Shown: positions 49,391 to 58,769 of the stretch, in pieces | Position numbering within the stretch: position 1 is the first letter of the stretch | Layout of the letters: every line of letters begins with the position of its first letter | NCBI RefSeq assembly: GCF_003144115.1 | Contig: NW_020312014.1 | Coordinates: 98,620 to 162,619, forward strand | Direction: 5' to 3' | DNA: 64,000 nucleotides | DNA from: Tilletiopsis washingtonensis | Taxonomy: Eukaryota; Basidiomycota; Exobasidiomycetes; Entylomatales | The notes under the pieces: generated by a model | What the model saw: the letters and a program-made list of their open reading frames with translations, nothing else | Database searches by the model: none | Told to the model about the DNA's origin: nothing | Position numbers and translations under genes: made by a program

Positions 49391-49938
49391 GGTGAGAGCG
49401 CCGAGGGTGTGAGGGGAGGGAAGAGGATGGAGGCAAGTGGAGTGGAGCAGCGTGCATGGGCTGCCGCGCGCGCACGTGACGCACCGCGCGCCCAGACCCG
49501 CCAGCAGGCCGCTGCGCCTCGAGAGGCGCAGCTGTTGCTCTCGGCCCACGCTCGCAGCCAGCGCACATCAGAAAGAACCGGGCTGCGCAAGCGGAGAATG
49601 GAAGCACTCAGCCCCTGCTATGCAGAGCGTTGTGGCTGACTGTAGTGATGCATGGCGAGAGATTGCGAGCCAGCGTCAAGGTGGAGTGTTGCTCGCGGCG
49701 TGCTTCTCTCTGGCGCACGCCGCGCCGCGCGCGGCGCGCGAGTGCGGGGTCGCGCCGCCTCGCCGCGCTCAGGCTTGCCTTTGCACCATCACCTCCCGCT
49801 CCTACCCACCTCGCGGCCGAGTCGCTGTCACTCGCACCTTCTCTCCGCTCTGTCTGCTCGGCCCCTGCCCCTTCCACCTGCGCGTCCCTCGCCCCAGCAG
49901 GCGCCACCTCGCCTCTGCCTCTCCATCTCTCAGCAGCC
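49391..49938. promoter_or_regulatory. Divergent promoter region, RRP43 and MATH-BTB gene
   Basis: 548 bp between two divergent start codons contain both promoters. C/T-rich leader precedes the BTB gene ATG. No specific binding site assigned. Confidence 0.5.
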
Positions 49939-52900
49939 ATGAGTGCCTCGGCGCCGTCCGAGCGCACCTCGGCGCGCAAGAAGGCCGACGGCCCGCCCTC
50001 GGAGCCGAGCGAGACGCGCAGCCTCGTCTTCGAGTGGCCGCTCTTTGGCCTGCGCCAGATGTTCGACGGCTCAAAGAGCGACACCAAGAGCAAGGTCGTC
50101 AAGAGCGTGCCCTTCGGCGGCGGCAGGTGGACGGTGCTGTTCTATGCGCAGTCGGGACACGAACAGGTGAGCGCATGCGCAGGAGGAAGGCTAGGGTGGG
50201 ACTGGTGGGTACGAGGCGGGCCCTTGAGTGATGCAAGGCTGAGGACAGTGACGAGACTGGCAGGCGCAGAGGCGGCAGGGCTGAGGACAGTGATGAGGCT
50301 GGCAGGCGCAGAGGCGGCAGGGCTGAGCATTGGCAGCACTCCGGCTTGCGCCATGCCGAGGCCCGCAGCAGTGCGTAGGGCCGAGCTGTGGCTGGCGGCG
50401 CAGCAGCAATGCTGAGGCTGGCCCGTCTCGAAAGCGGCGGCGCACGTAGGCAGATGCGCCGCGCTCGGGCTTCATGCCGCTGACTTTAGTCCCTGCAGTT
50501 CTGCTCGCTGTACCTCAACGCCGAGCCACTGGCGCACGAGCGTGTGCGTCCGCTCATCGCCGGTGTGCAGTCGCCCGCCATGAACGAGGCGCGCGAGGCG
50601 AGCGGCAGCGGCGGCGGCAAGAGCAAGAGCGGCAGCGACGGCGACGACAAGTGGTCGCGCGAGGGCCTGTTCCGCTTTACGTTTGAGATTCAGCCGCTGG
50701 ACAAGTCGGGCGCGACGAAGCTCGGCACCAAGGGTGAGTCCGCTGGATCTGCACCTACCGCAGCAGCAGCCGCTGAGCACCTTACGTGCTGCAGAGGCGC
50801 ACGACCATGCCTTCTCGCACAAGACGAGCAACTGGGGCTGGGCCCAGTTCGCCAAGCGCGACACGGTCTACTATAGCCAGCCGCAGGTGAAGCAGGCCGA
50901 CGGCTTTCTCATCTCCGTCACCATCACGGCCAACGCCGAGCGGCCACGTCCGCGTGCGCCCGTGTATCACACCGTGCCGCCCGTGCTCATCTCGGCCATG
51001 GGCTCGCTGCTTGATGATCCCGAGCACAGGTGAGTCAGACGTGCCGCGCTATCGCTCCCACCTGCTGCTGATGCATTCCTGTGCCAGCGACGTCGTCTTC
51101 CACATCGCCCAGCCGCGCGGCCGCAGTGGGCGCCGCACAGCGCCCAAGAAGATCTACGCCATCAAGAAGATCCTGGCGTCGCGCAGCGAGTACTTCGCCG
51201 ACATGTTCAATGGCGGCTTTGCGGAAGCCGAGCGTGCCGAGGACTCCGAGGAGGAGATGGAGGATGCCGGCCTGCTGCTGCGCTCTCGCTCGCCGCTCGA
51301 CAATGCGCCGGCGCATCCGCAGGGCGCGCCGGAGTTTGGCAGAGGCGCTTCGAGTGCGCAGTATGGCGAGCGTGCGGGCGAGGTGGAGGCGGACGACTAC
51401 GAGCGTGGGCCCGAGGCGCTTCTGGAAGACTCGGACGAGGAGCTCGATGACGATGCAGACTGCTGGTCGCTCGCCACGCCGCCGCCGGCCTCTTCGATGA
51501 TGGGCGGCGCCCCCGCGGCGCCGGCGTCGGGCGACGGCGGACACAAGTCGGGCGACATGAGTGAGGAGGACGAGGATGATGAGGTCGACGACGATCGTCC
51601 AGTCGAGGACGACGTGATCCAGTTTGGCGCAGGCAAGAGCACGAGCGGCGGAGGCGATGCGGGCATCAGCAGCAACATGCACTCGCCGCTCGGCGGTGCC
51701 GATGGAGAGGTAGTCAGCAGTGACCAGGGCCGCAGTGCCAATTGGCCTGCCGGCGGCACGGCAGAAGGCACAGCGTCGACGTCTGGCGGACGCACGCCGG
51801 CCAAGCAGCAGCGCCTCGCATCGACGGCACTGCAAGTGACGGGCGATCGCTCCATGTCCGGCAACGTCACGCCCTCGCGCCCCGCCGTCGCTTCGTCGTC
51901 GGCACACGCCGAGGGCGTCACGCGTGCACTGCTGCAGAGCGGCAGCGCCAAGCGTGATCGGCCGGATGTCGCAACGACGCGCAATCGCTCGGCCTCGGAT
52001 AGACGGAAGCGTCGCAAGGTGGTGAGTGGTGCTCGTCCCCTTCCGCTCCGCTCTCCCCCTTCCTTTCTTGCGTCGAGCGTGCTGTCGCCCACACTGCCTC
52101 TTCTTCCCCCCCTTGCCCCTCTCCCCTTTGCTCCTCTTCGACTCTCGCCGCGCGCCGTGACTTACATCTAGCGCGACGCTGCCTCTTCTCCCGTGCGTTT
52201 CCGACACGTGCAGGTCGTGCGCGACTCTTCCTACGCCACGTTCAAGGCTCTGCTCTGTGAGTGTCTCTTCCCTGTCCCATCGTCGCCGCAGCGGCTCAAT
52301 GATTGCTCGCGCGTAGTCTTCCTCTACACCAACGCCATCGAGTTTGCGCCCCTCACATCGTCCTTCCTGCCGCCCGACGTCTCGGATGACGCCTCGAGCG
52401 ACAACACGCCGGCGCTACTAGCTGGGCGCGAGGCGTCGAGCCGCGGCGGCTTTCTCGAGGAGATCGTGCGCGCACACAAGAAGTGAGTGGTGCTGAGTGC
52501 CCGAGCGACGTCGACCTGCTGCTGATACTCGTTTCACGTCGATGAGGCGCCAGATGGTCATCGATCAGTACTGCGCCGAACACCCTGACAAGCCGGCGCC
52601 GTGCTCGGCAAAGGCGATGTACAAGCTGGTCAGTGCTTGACGCGCAAAAGCTGATTGCGTCATGCACTGCTGACGCGAGTGCGGCAGGCGGACAAGCTGC
52701 AGATCGAAGACCTCAAGAAGCGCGCGCAGGAGCACATTGCCAGCAGCCTGACCGTGCAGGTGCGTGTCTCTGCTCTCACGGCAGCATGCGCTTGCTGACC
52801 CCTTGTCGCCATCAGAACATCGTCTGGGAGGCCTTCTCCGGCTTCAACGCACAGTACCCGGACATCATGCACGTGCGTACATGCCTCTCGCACACCGCAG

Positions 52901-53179
52901 CGGCGCTGCCCCGCTGATACTTGGCGCTTGGCAGATGGAGATCGACTTCCTGCTCAAGCACTGGGCCTCCGTCAAGAAGGCGACGGTGATGCAGACGATC
53001 TTCACGCGTCCCACTGCGCATCCGGGTCTGGCATATGGTGCGTTCTGCTCGCACCATCCCTCGCTCGCACGACTGACGCGCGCTCGTCACCAGTCTGGCC
53101 GCTCGTGCTGCAGCACCTCTCCGTCAACGCAGACGAGGAGGCCGCGGCCGAGGACAGCCGCGCCGTCATCACTCTCTGA
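49939..53179 (+). CDS. MATH-BTB domain protein with long insertion in the BTB domain
   Basis: Eleven exons (49939-50166, 50499-50733, 50795-51029, 51088-52021, 52214-52256, 52317-52482, 52547-52628, 52688-52759, 52816-52872, 52935-53037, 53094-53179) encode 746 residues. The first third looks like a MATH/TRAF-type beta domain (FEWPLFGLRQMFDG, WTVLFYAQSG, WGWAQFAKRD). A BTB domain starts SDVVFHIA and reaches ILASRSEYFADMFNGGF. The BTB helix SSYATFKALLFFLYTNAIEF resumes only after an acidic, Ser-rich insertion of about 300 residues. The C-terminal helices (LADKLQIEDLKKRA) follow. MATH-BTB proteins are usually substrate adaptors of Cullin-3 ubiquitin ligases; that role is inferred. Intron 1 (332 nt) contains a 42-bp tandem repeat. 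The sixth intron (52483-52546) ends in gag. Confidence 0.85.
50237..50320. repeat. 42-bp tandem repeat in the first intron of the MATH-BTB gene
   Basis: Two units begin ggctgaggacagtga at 50237 and 50279 and differ at a few positions. A third, short copy starts at 50321 (ggctgagcat). The array is wholly inside the 332-nt intron 50167-50498. Confidence 0.9.
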
Positions 53180-53399
53180 GCAGTCTCTTTGCGCATCCCT
53201 CCTGCGCCCTCACGACCCTTGTACAGTATCTTACTCACGACGCCGCCATGACACATATTCCCGCGTTCTGATCGTCATCACGTCTCTGGCACTGCTCGCG
53301 GCGGGCTCGCATGGTCTCATTGCAGGTCGACGAAGCGCGATTTATGAGCAGCGCGCGGGCGAGAGCGAGCCGCCTCAGTCGGAGAGCGAGCTTTGCGCC

Positions 53400-54662
53400 T
53401 CAGTCGAGATCCTTCATAGCAGCGAGAGCGTCCTGACCGAGAGCGTGGATGAGCTCGTAGGTGTCCGACTCGGCGGATCCGAGGTCGAGCGACACCTCGA
53501 ATGCGAGCTCGACGAAGCGGTACAGCGCCTTCTTGGCGCGCTTGTACGAGCACTTCGTCGGCTCTAGCACGCCGTCCTCCTCGAGCGAAGAGAGAAAGAG
53601 CAGGAACTCATCGAGCTTGTCGCTGCCGCCGTCGCCGCGAGGAATGCGGCACGAGAGCTGAAAGAGGCGCTTGTGGTTGAGGATGGCGGAGACGCTCGTC
53701 GGGAGCGACGGGTCCTCGGAAGTGGGCGCAGCAGTGGATGGCGCACGGCTTGACGAGGCGACAGCGCGGACGGGCGGCTCGGCCTCGGTGCGAGGTCGCT
53801 TGGCGGGCATGACGGCGACGGCAGCGCCGGACGCAGGACGAGTGGCGGCAGATGCAGAGCGCTGCTGCTCGAGCACCCACTCCTGCGTGGCCCGCGATGC
53901 ATCCGCCTCGAGCTCTAGCAGCTGATCGTATGCTCCAGGACTCGCCTCGGGCCCCTCCTCCTCCAATGCAGCCTCCTCGGCGACGTCCTGCTCCTGCGCC
54001 ACTGCCTCGGACGCAGCCATCTCGGATGCGGCTGCTCGACCGATCTCCTCGCCCTGAGAGTTCAGCGCTGGAAGCTTAACGAGCGAAGCGCATGGCGAGG
54101 ACTTGATGAGCGTACGCGGAGCCTTGAGCGCTGCAGGCAGCGCGGCAATCTGCTTGGTCGGCGGGAGAAGAGCGGCCGCGGAAGACGTGGCGAGGGCAGC
54201 GCGGCCAGCGGCCGTCGAAGAGATCACAGGCTCGCTGGGCGGCACGAAGACGAGCTTGAGGCGGATGTGGTCGTGCCACAACGGCAGCCACGGCGCGCAC
54301 GGGTCGCGGGCGAGTGCCTCGCGAGCTTGGCTTGGCCACTCGGCAAACGGCGTGCTCCACACTTTGACGCAGCCGTCCAAGACCTTGATCTTGCGCATCG
54401 CCTCCATGTACCATCCCCTCATGTCAGTGATGACCACCTCAACGGTATGCTCGGCCAGCGAAGGGCCTCCCGCCTTCAGCCAGGCGCGATTGGCGTCCCA
54501 TAAAGCATCATCAAAAGCGCGCAGGCCTCCTTTGGTGCGGCCGCCCCACTCAGCCCATCGTATGATGCATGCGTGAGGAATGGTCTTCTCGAGAAGGACG
54601 CGAAGCTGTCGCGGACCGTAAGAGCGACGCCGGCAGTCGGCTGGGCCGAGCTTCTTGGGCAT
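53400..54662 (-). CDS. Unknown family protein, intronless copy 1 (420 aa)
   Basis: A single exon of 420 residues starting MPKKLGPADCRRRSYG. I recognise no described family. Residues 1-140 are Trp-rich and partly helical (IIRWAEWGGRTK, GWYMEAMRKIKVL) and end in PWLPLWHDHIRL at about 124-134. Residues 150-320 are Ala/Glu-rich and disordered, with a basic nuclear-signal-like AKRPRTE. The last about 95 residues form a helical module: ILNHKRLFQLSCRIPRGDGG, RAKKALYRFVELAFEVSLD and ELIHALGQDALAAM. That module is shared with the next two genes and with the gene at 29320-31181, and the W-L-P-L-W-H-D motif with the 419-residue copy. Its intronless structure is unusual here. Two palindromic direct repeats lie 51 and 70 bp upstream of the ATG. 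A DNA-associated role is a guess. Confidence 0.75.
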   Translation of the reverse strand: MPKKLGPADCRRRSYGPRQLRVLLEKTIPHACIIRWAEWGGRTKGGLRAFDDALWDANRAWLKAGGPSLAEHTVEVVITDMRGWYMEAMRKIKVLDGCVKVWSTPFAEWPSQAREALARDPCAPWLPLWHDHIRLKLVFVPPSEPVISSTAAGRAALATSSAAALLPPTKQIAALPAALKAPRTLIKSSPCASLVKLPALNSQGEEIGRAAASEMAASEAVAQEQDVAEEAALEEEGPEASPGAYDQLLELEADASRATQEWVLEQQRSASAATRPASGAAVAVMPAKRPRTEAEPPVRAVASSSRAPSTAAPTSEDPSLPTSVSAILNHKRLFQLSCRIPRGDGGSDKLDEFLLFLSSLEEDGVLEPTKCSYKRAKKALYRFVELAFEVSLDLGSAESDTYELIHALGQDALAAMKDLD

Positions 54663-55286
54663 CTCGAGCTTGGCAGAGGTCGAGGGCTACTGCGCTGTCG
54701 GTGGAGTGTGGCAGTGCGCACTTCGAGTGGCAGTGCGCACTTCGATGTCTGGAAAGAGCGGAACGACGTAGAGGAAGTGAGAGAAAGAGAGCAGTCGCGA
54801 GGAGGCAGGGTAGTGATGGTGCTGAGACGAGAGCAGCGCGTCGCACCGTACCAGCCCTGCACACAGCAGCGCCTTATCGCTAGGGTCGGCGAAGGGAGCG
54901 CGCGGCCAGAGCAAAGTGCTCTTGATCACAAGGAGAGAGCTCGTCGACGCGACGCGACTCTAAACGAGCTTCACGCCCTCTTCAGTGATCACGCTCAGGG
55001 GCTCGGAGGCTCGCGCGACGCATGTTTTGCCCCCTGACGAGCGACGCGCGCGGCGTGTGCCCAGCGGCCGCAGCCCTCCCGCATGTGGACGCCTCAGCGG
55101 CGTGTCCGTCAGTGCGAAGCTGCAAGAGACTGCACTCTCGATACTACAGCGGGTCTCAGCTATGATATGATTGCCTCAAGCCTGGCCAGGTGACATCGAC
55201 GCTCGAGCACGGCTCGCGCTTGCGAGCGACATGTAGGCGACGGACGCACGCTGCACGTCGATTGCGCTTCACGACGCGCCTCGCGA
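54663..55286. other. Intergenic, upstream region of intronless copy 1
   Basis: 624 bp between two minus-strand genes. It holds the putative promoter of the 420-residue protein, including a 19-bp direct repeat described separately. The plus-strand open frames here show no support. Confidence 0.55.
54708..54745. promoter_or_regulatory. Two direct repeats with AGTGCGCACT palindrome
   Basis: The 19-bp unit gtggcagtgcgcacttcga occurs twice in immediate succession. Each copy contains the perfect 10-bp palindrome AGTGCGCACT, at 54713-54722 and 54732-54741. They lie about 51 and 70 bp upstream of the start codon of the minus-strand 420-residue gene, a position that suits a transcription-factor dimer site. 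No factor can be named. Confidence 0.5.
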
Positions 55287-56828
55287 TCAGAGGAACTCCT
55301 GCAGCGCCTTGAGCGCATCCTCTCCGACTTCACGGATGCGATCGACCGCCATCTCCGTTGAGTCAAGCTCGTCCTCCTTTCTCGCGCTGTGATCAAAGGC
55401 CACGCGGAAGCCCACCTCGACGAGCTTGAAGAGCGCCAGCTTGGCGCGCTTGTGCACGCCTGCAGGCTCGCGCTTCTGCGGTCCGTTGAGGTCGTCGAGG
55501 AGGCCCTCATCATCTAGCTGCGTGACTGTGCGCAGGAAGTCGTCGAGGCCTTGACTGCCTTCGCCGTCGCGCGGAATCTGGCAGGCGAGACGCAGCAGAC
55601 GACGCAGGTTGAGCACGTCCGTGACGCTCTCCGGCAGCGCAGCCGGGATGCGGGGAGCCGTGATAGGCACTGCCGCTACTGCCGAGCCCGGTGCGGCGTC
55701 TGGCGCTGGAGTGCTGTCTGCAGATGCTACAGCGACGCGCTTCGATGGTCGCGGCTTCGCTGTTGGCTGCTTTGGTTGCAAGCGAGAAGCTACCGTGCCG
55801 AGACGAGGCGCCGGCACTGAGGCTACTGGTTGCGTAGACGCAGCGGCTGGTGCAGGTGGTGCCGCTGCGCAAAGCTGAGGCGCAGGCGCCGATGCTGCCG
55901 GCTGCATCGCCTCGCTCTCGGATGCGTGGCGCAGAGTGGAGGCCTGCGAGCGCTCCGCGTCGGTGCGCGTCGAGTCGTCCATTGACTCATCCTCGTCTTC
56001 GCCCTCTCCATCGTCATCCTCTCCTTCAGCATCTTCCTCATTGCCTTCCTCCTCTTCTCCATCCTGTTCATCATCATCCTCTCCCTCTGCATCCTTCTCA
56101 TCTCCCATCTCTGCGTCGCCATCGTCGTCCGTCGCGATTGGGCTCGGCGGAGGAATGACGAAAGGTTGCTGCTGCTCGGGCAGGAGTGGTGCTCCAGTTG
56201 GCGTCGTAGCTGGCTGGCGTCCAGGAGTGCGTTGGAGCTGCGTGGCGCTTGTTGTGCTAGCCGTCGCAGCGCCGTATCCACCAGACATGAGCCCAGCAAT
56301 GAAACGGTCTGCCTCAGTAGCGCCGTCGCCCTGCAGCGGCACAGGCGGAGGAGCTCCAGCATACGGTGCGCTCGTGGAAGGCCCGCCCAAGGCACCTGTC
56401 GCAATCGCCTTGCTCTGGGCCTGCATTGCCTGGGCAGGCGAGCGGCGGGGCTGCGTCGCACCTAGCGTGCTTGCTTGCGGCTCGCCAAAGATGGCTTTGG
56501 CGTCGGCAGTGGAGAACGGCGCTTGCTGCGCTCCCGGCGTGGCGACAGCACTTGAGCTCGGCGCACCGTGGCTCTGCGCCATCTGCGCCGTCTGTGCTGC
56601 TGCCGCGCTGGCCGCGGCGCCGGTGGCCACGCTTGAGCTGCGCGGCGTGCTCGCTGCCGGTCCGTGCGACGCGTCGGCATGAGCCTGCGCAGTGCTGGTG
56701 CTGGCGCTCAGAGCTGTGCTCTGCGGCATGGCAGAGGCTGCGCGCTGAGCCTGCGGCACTGCGGGCTGCTCATGCCAGTAGGTGGTGCCGGCCTTGGGTC
56801 TGGGACGAGGCGCAGTGGCGCGCGGCAT
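55287..56828 (-). CDS. Unknown family protein, intronless copy 2 (513 aa)
   Basis: A single exon of 513 residues starting MPRATAPRPRPKAGTTYWHE. The first about 400 residues are low-complexity: Ala/Ser/Gln/Pro-rich, with an acidic Asp/Glu tract around residues 230-275 and a basic KPRPSKRVAV. The last about 110 residues form the family module: VLNLRRLLRLACQIPRDGEG, RAKLALFKLVEVGFRVAFD and DRIREVGEDALKAL. The match to the 420-residue neighbour is clear (shared R.L..L.C.IPR.G.G). Unlike the two flanking copies I see no W-L-P-L-W-H-D motif, so the N-terminal domain is absent or replaced by disordered sequence. Function unknown; the composition suggests a nuclear protein. Confidence 0.72.
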   Translation of the reverse strand: MPRATAPRPRPKAGTTYWHEQPAVPQAQRAASAMPQSTALSASTSTAQAHADASHGPAASTPRSSSVATGAAASAAAAQTAQMAQSHGAPSSSAVATPGAQQAPFSTADAKAIFGEPQASTLGATQPRRSPAQAMQAQSKAIATGALGGPSTSAPYAGAPPPVPLQGDGATEADRFIAGLMSGGYGAATASTTSATQLQRTPGRQPATTPTGAPLLPEQQQPFVIPPPSPIATDDDGDAEMGDEKDAEGEDDDEQDGEEEEGNEEDAEGEDDDGEGEDEDESMDDSTRTDAERSQASTLRHASESEAMQPAASAPAPQLCAAAPPAPAAASTQPVASVPAPRLGTVASRLQPKQPTAKPRPSKRVAVASADSTPAPDAAPGSAVAAVPITAPRIPAALPESVTDVLNLRRLLRLACQIPRDGEGSQGLDDFLRTVTQLDDEGLLDDLNGPQKREPAGVHKRAKLALFKLVEVGFRVAFDHSARKEDELDSTEMAVDRIREVGEDALKALQEFL

Positions 56829-57209
56829 CGTGGAAGGCGCGTGCGCAGCGCGTGTGCGAGAGGACGGCGCGCGTGGCCGGAAATGGCAATGCGATGCGGC
56901 GCAGTGAGCAGCTTTGCAATAGGAGCGGCTGAGGAGGTTAAGGAAAGCGAAGGGAGGAGAGGAAGAATATATGAGGAAGAGAGAGGAGTGGGAGTTGAGA
57001 GGCAGGAAGAAAGGATGCGCGCTGCTGTGCGCGCCAGCGCTTGGGCCGCGTGATCATAGGGGCACGGCCGCGCACGTGTCGCGCCTCCTCTGAGCTCCCT
57101 TCTCACCTCCATCTTGTCACAGCTGCTCCCATGCATCCACTCACTCCTACAGAGAACCTTCAAGCATGTACACCTCTCTCTCGCACTCGATGCCATTGCC
57201 ACGGCTGAA
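56829..57209. other. Intergenic, upstream region of intronless copy 2
   Basis: 381 bp between minus-strand genes, containing the presumed promoter of the 513-residue protein. Nothing else seen. Confidence 0.55.
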
Positions 57210-58469
57210 CTACAAGAGAGTGTTTAGGAGCTCCTCGTTGAGCTCGTGCAGCACCGCGTGCGCCTCGCGCGCGAGATCCTTGATCCTCTCGCACGCCGCA
57301 CGCTCTGACGTCTCAGCGCCGTCGTCAAAAATCGAGTAGCCGTGCTGTACAAGCTTTGACAGACACTGGCGCTGCTGCATCACCTGCGTGCGGTGGTCTG
57401 CTGTCTCTGGCTGCGCAGCTCGCGCGTCGCAGATGCTGCGCATGGTGCTGCGGAAGCTCTCGAGCTCTGCGCTGCCCTTGCCCTTCAGCTGCGCCTTGGT
57501 GGGATACCCGAGGCTGATGGAGAGAAGGCGCAGCGGCAGCGCAGAGAGGAAGGAGTTGACACGTGCGGTGAGTTGCGCAGAGAGAAGCAGCGGCTTGCTG
57601 GCGGAGGTCGAGGGCGTCGACGCAGATAGAGGGACTGAGCTGGGAGCTGGAGGCGCTGCTGAAGAGTTGCTTTGAGCAGCCGACACCGTCCTTGAGGAGT
57701 GCAGAGCAATTTCATCATGCCAGAGCGGCAGCCAGGCAGCATATTTGTCGGTGCTGAGCCAGTGGATCACGTCGCGAGGCAGCTCTGCATACGCGCAGCG
57801 TGTCCATGGCTGCGGCGGCGCCTGCTGAAGTGCCTGGTGTACGTCACGCATGGCTTGCTCGTAGCGCTCCCACATCCTCTTGACCGCAGCAGCCAGCGAG
57901 CTTGGCTTCATAGTCGGGATGTACGGCAGGCATGTGCTCATCACGTCGCTGCAGAGCTTGTCTAGGTCGCTGCTGCTGAGACTAGCCGGACGACGTCCTC
58001 GAGTTGCTGCCCAGGTCCGCACGTCGGACTCGTGTACGCTGTGCTTGCCGCGCGTGACGTGTAAGAGCTGCTGTAGCATGATGAGATGCTCTTGCGGCGT
58101 CCACTCCCGCGGCACAGTCTTGGGACAGGGAGGCGAGGACGGACGAGGGCGAGGGCAAGACGCCGTGCGAGCCTGAGGCTGGGGTGACTGCTCGCGAGGC
58201 GACGGCGGCTCGCACTCAGCCCGCAGGGCTCGATGAGGCTGTTCAGCTTGCTGCGCATGCGGACCGTCCTTCTTGCTCTGCGAGGAGGCGCTCGGCCGTG
58301 GCTTTGGCCTGGTTTTGACTTCAGGCGGCGAGGGCTCTGGTGAGAGCACAACGTATCGATGGGAACGACGGCCACGCGCCGGCATGGTGGGCTGCTCGTC
58401 CTGCGTTGCGGCCTGCGTCGCGGCCTGCGTTGCGGCCTGCGTCTGCGGCAGTATGTCCTCAGGCTGCAT
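57210..58469 (-). CDS. Unknown family protein, intronless copy 3 (419 aa)
   Basis: A single exon of 419 residues from the ATG at MQPEDILPQT. The frame is open 20 codons further upstream, but without an ATG, and a 5' leader intron ending just before this ATG is possible. Residues 11-23 are a QAAT repeat. Residues about 121-215 contain EWTPQEHLIMLQQLL and VKRMWERYEQAM, a spacing of Trp and helices reminiscent of Myb/SANT-like DNA-binding domains (tentative). AAWLPLWHDEIALHSS at 244-259 matches the 420-residue copy. The C-terminus has QRQCLSKLVQHGYSIFDD and ERIKDLAREAHAVL, aligning with the module of the other copies but the most divergent of them. The gene sits 300 bp from the GCN20 stop. Confidence 0.72.
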   Translation of the reverse strand: MQPEDILPQTQAATQAATQAATQDEQPTMPARGRRSHRYVVLSPEPSPPEVKTRPKPRPSASSQSKKDGPHAQQAEQPHRALRAECEPPSPREQSPQPQARTASCPRPRPSSPPCPKTVPREWTPQEHLIMLQQLLHVTRGKHSVHESDVRTWAATRGRRPASLSSSDLDKLCSDVMSTCLPYIPTMKPSSLAAAVKRMWERYEQAMRDVHQALQQAPPQPWTRCAYAELPRDVIHWLSTDKYAAWLPLWHDEIALHSSRTVSAAQSNSSAAPPAPSSVPLSASTPSTSASKPLLLSAQLTARVNSFLSALPLRLLSISLGYPTKAQLKGKGSAELESFRSTMRSICDARAAQPETADHRTQVMQQRQCLSKLVQHGYSIFDDGAETSERAACERIKDLAREAHAVLHELNEELLNTLL

Positions 58470-58769
58470 GGCAAAGAGCTGAGATGGTGGTGAGTGGAAG
58501 AGAGAGCGCAGCGCTGTCACGCTGGCCAAGTGCTCCGCTACCTTGGGACGCAGCCAGGCACACAGTGCGACGCGTCGCGTGAGGGTTTCTCAGCGAGAAG
58601 CATCGCATTGCGTGCAAAGAGAGGGGCTGCGACGAAAGGGGGAAAGGGGTCGCACCGCTCATGCTCGTCTCGCGAAGGCACGCCGGTCTCGTGTCGAAGA
58701 AGACATGCCGGCGCGCGTATGCTCCCATCGCAGGCACGTCGGCGCCTCGTCGACGCGAGGCGGCGCGCT
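58470..58769. other. Intergenic between unknown gene and GCN20
   Basis: 300 bp hold the presumed promoter of the 419-residue gene and the 3' end of GCN20. No other feature seen. Confidence 0.5.
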
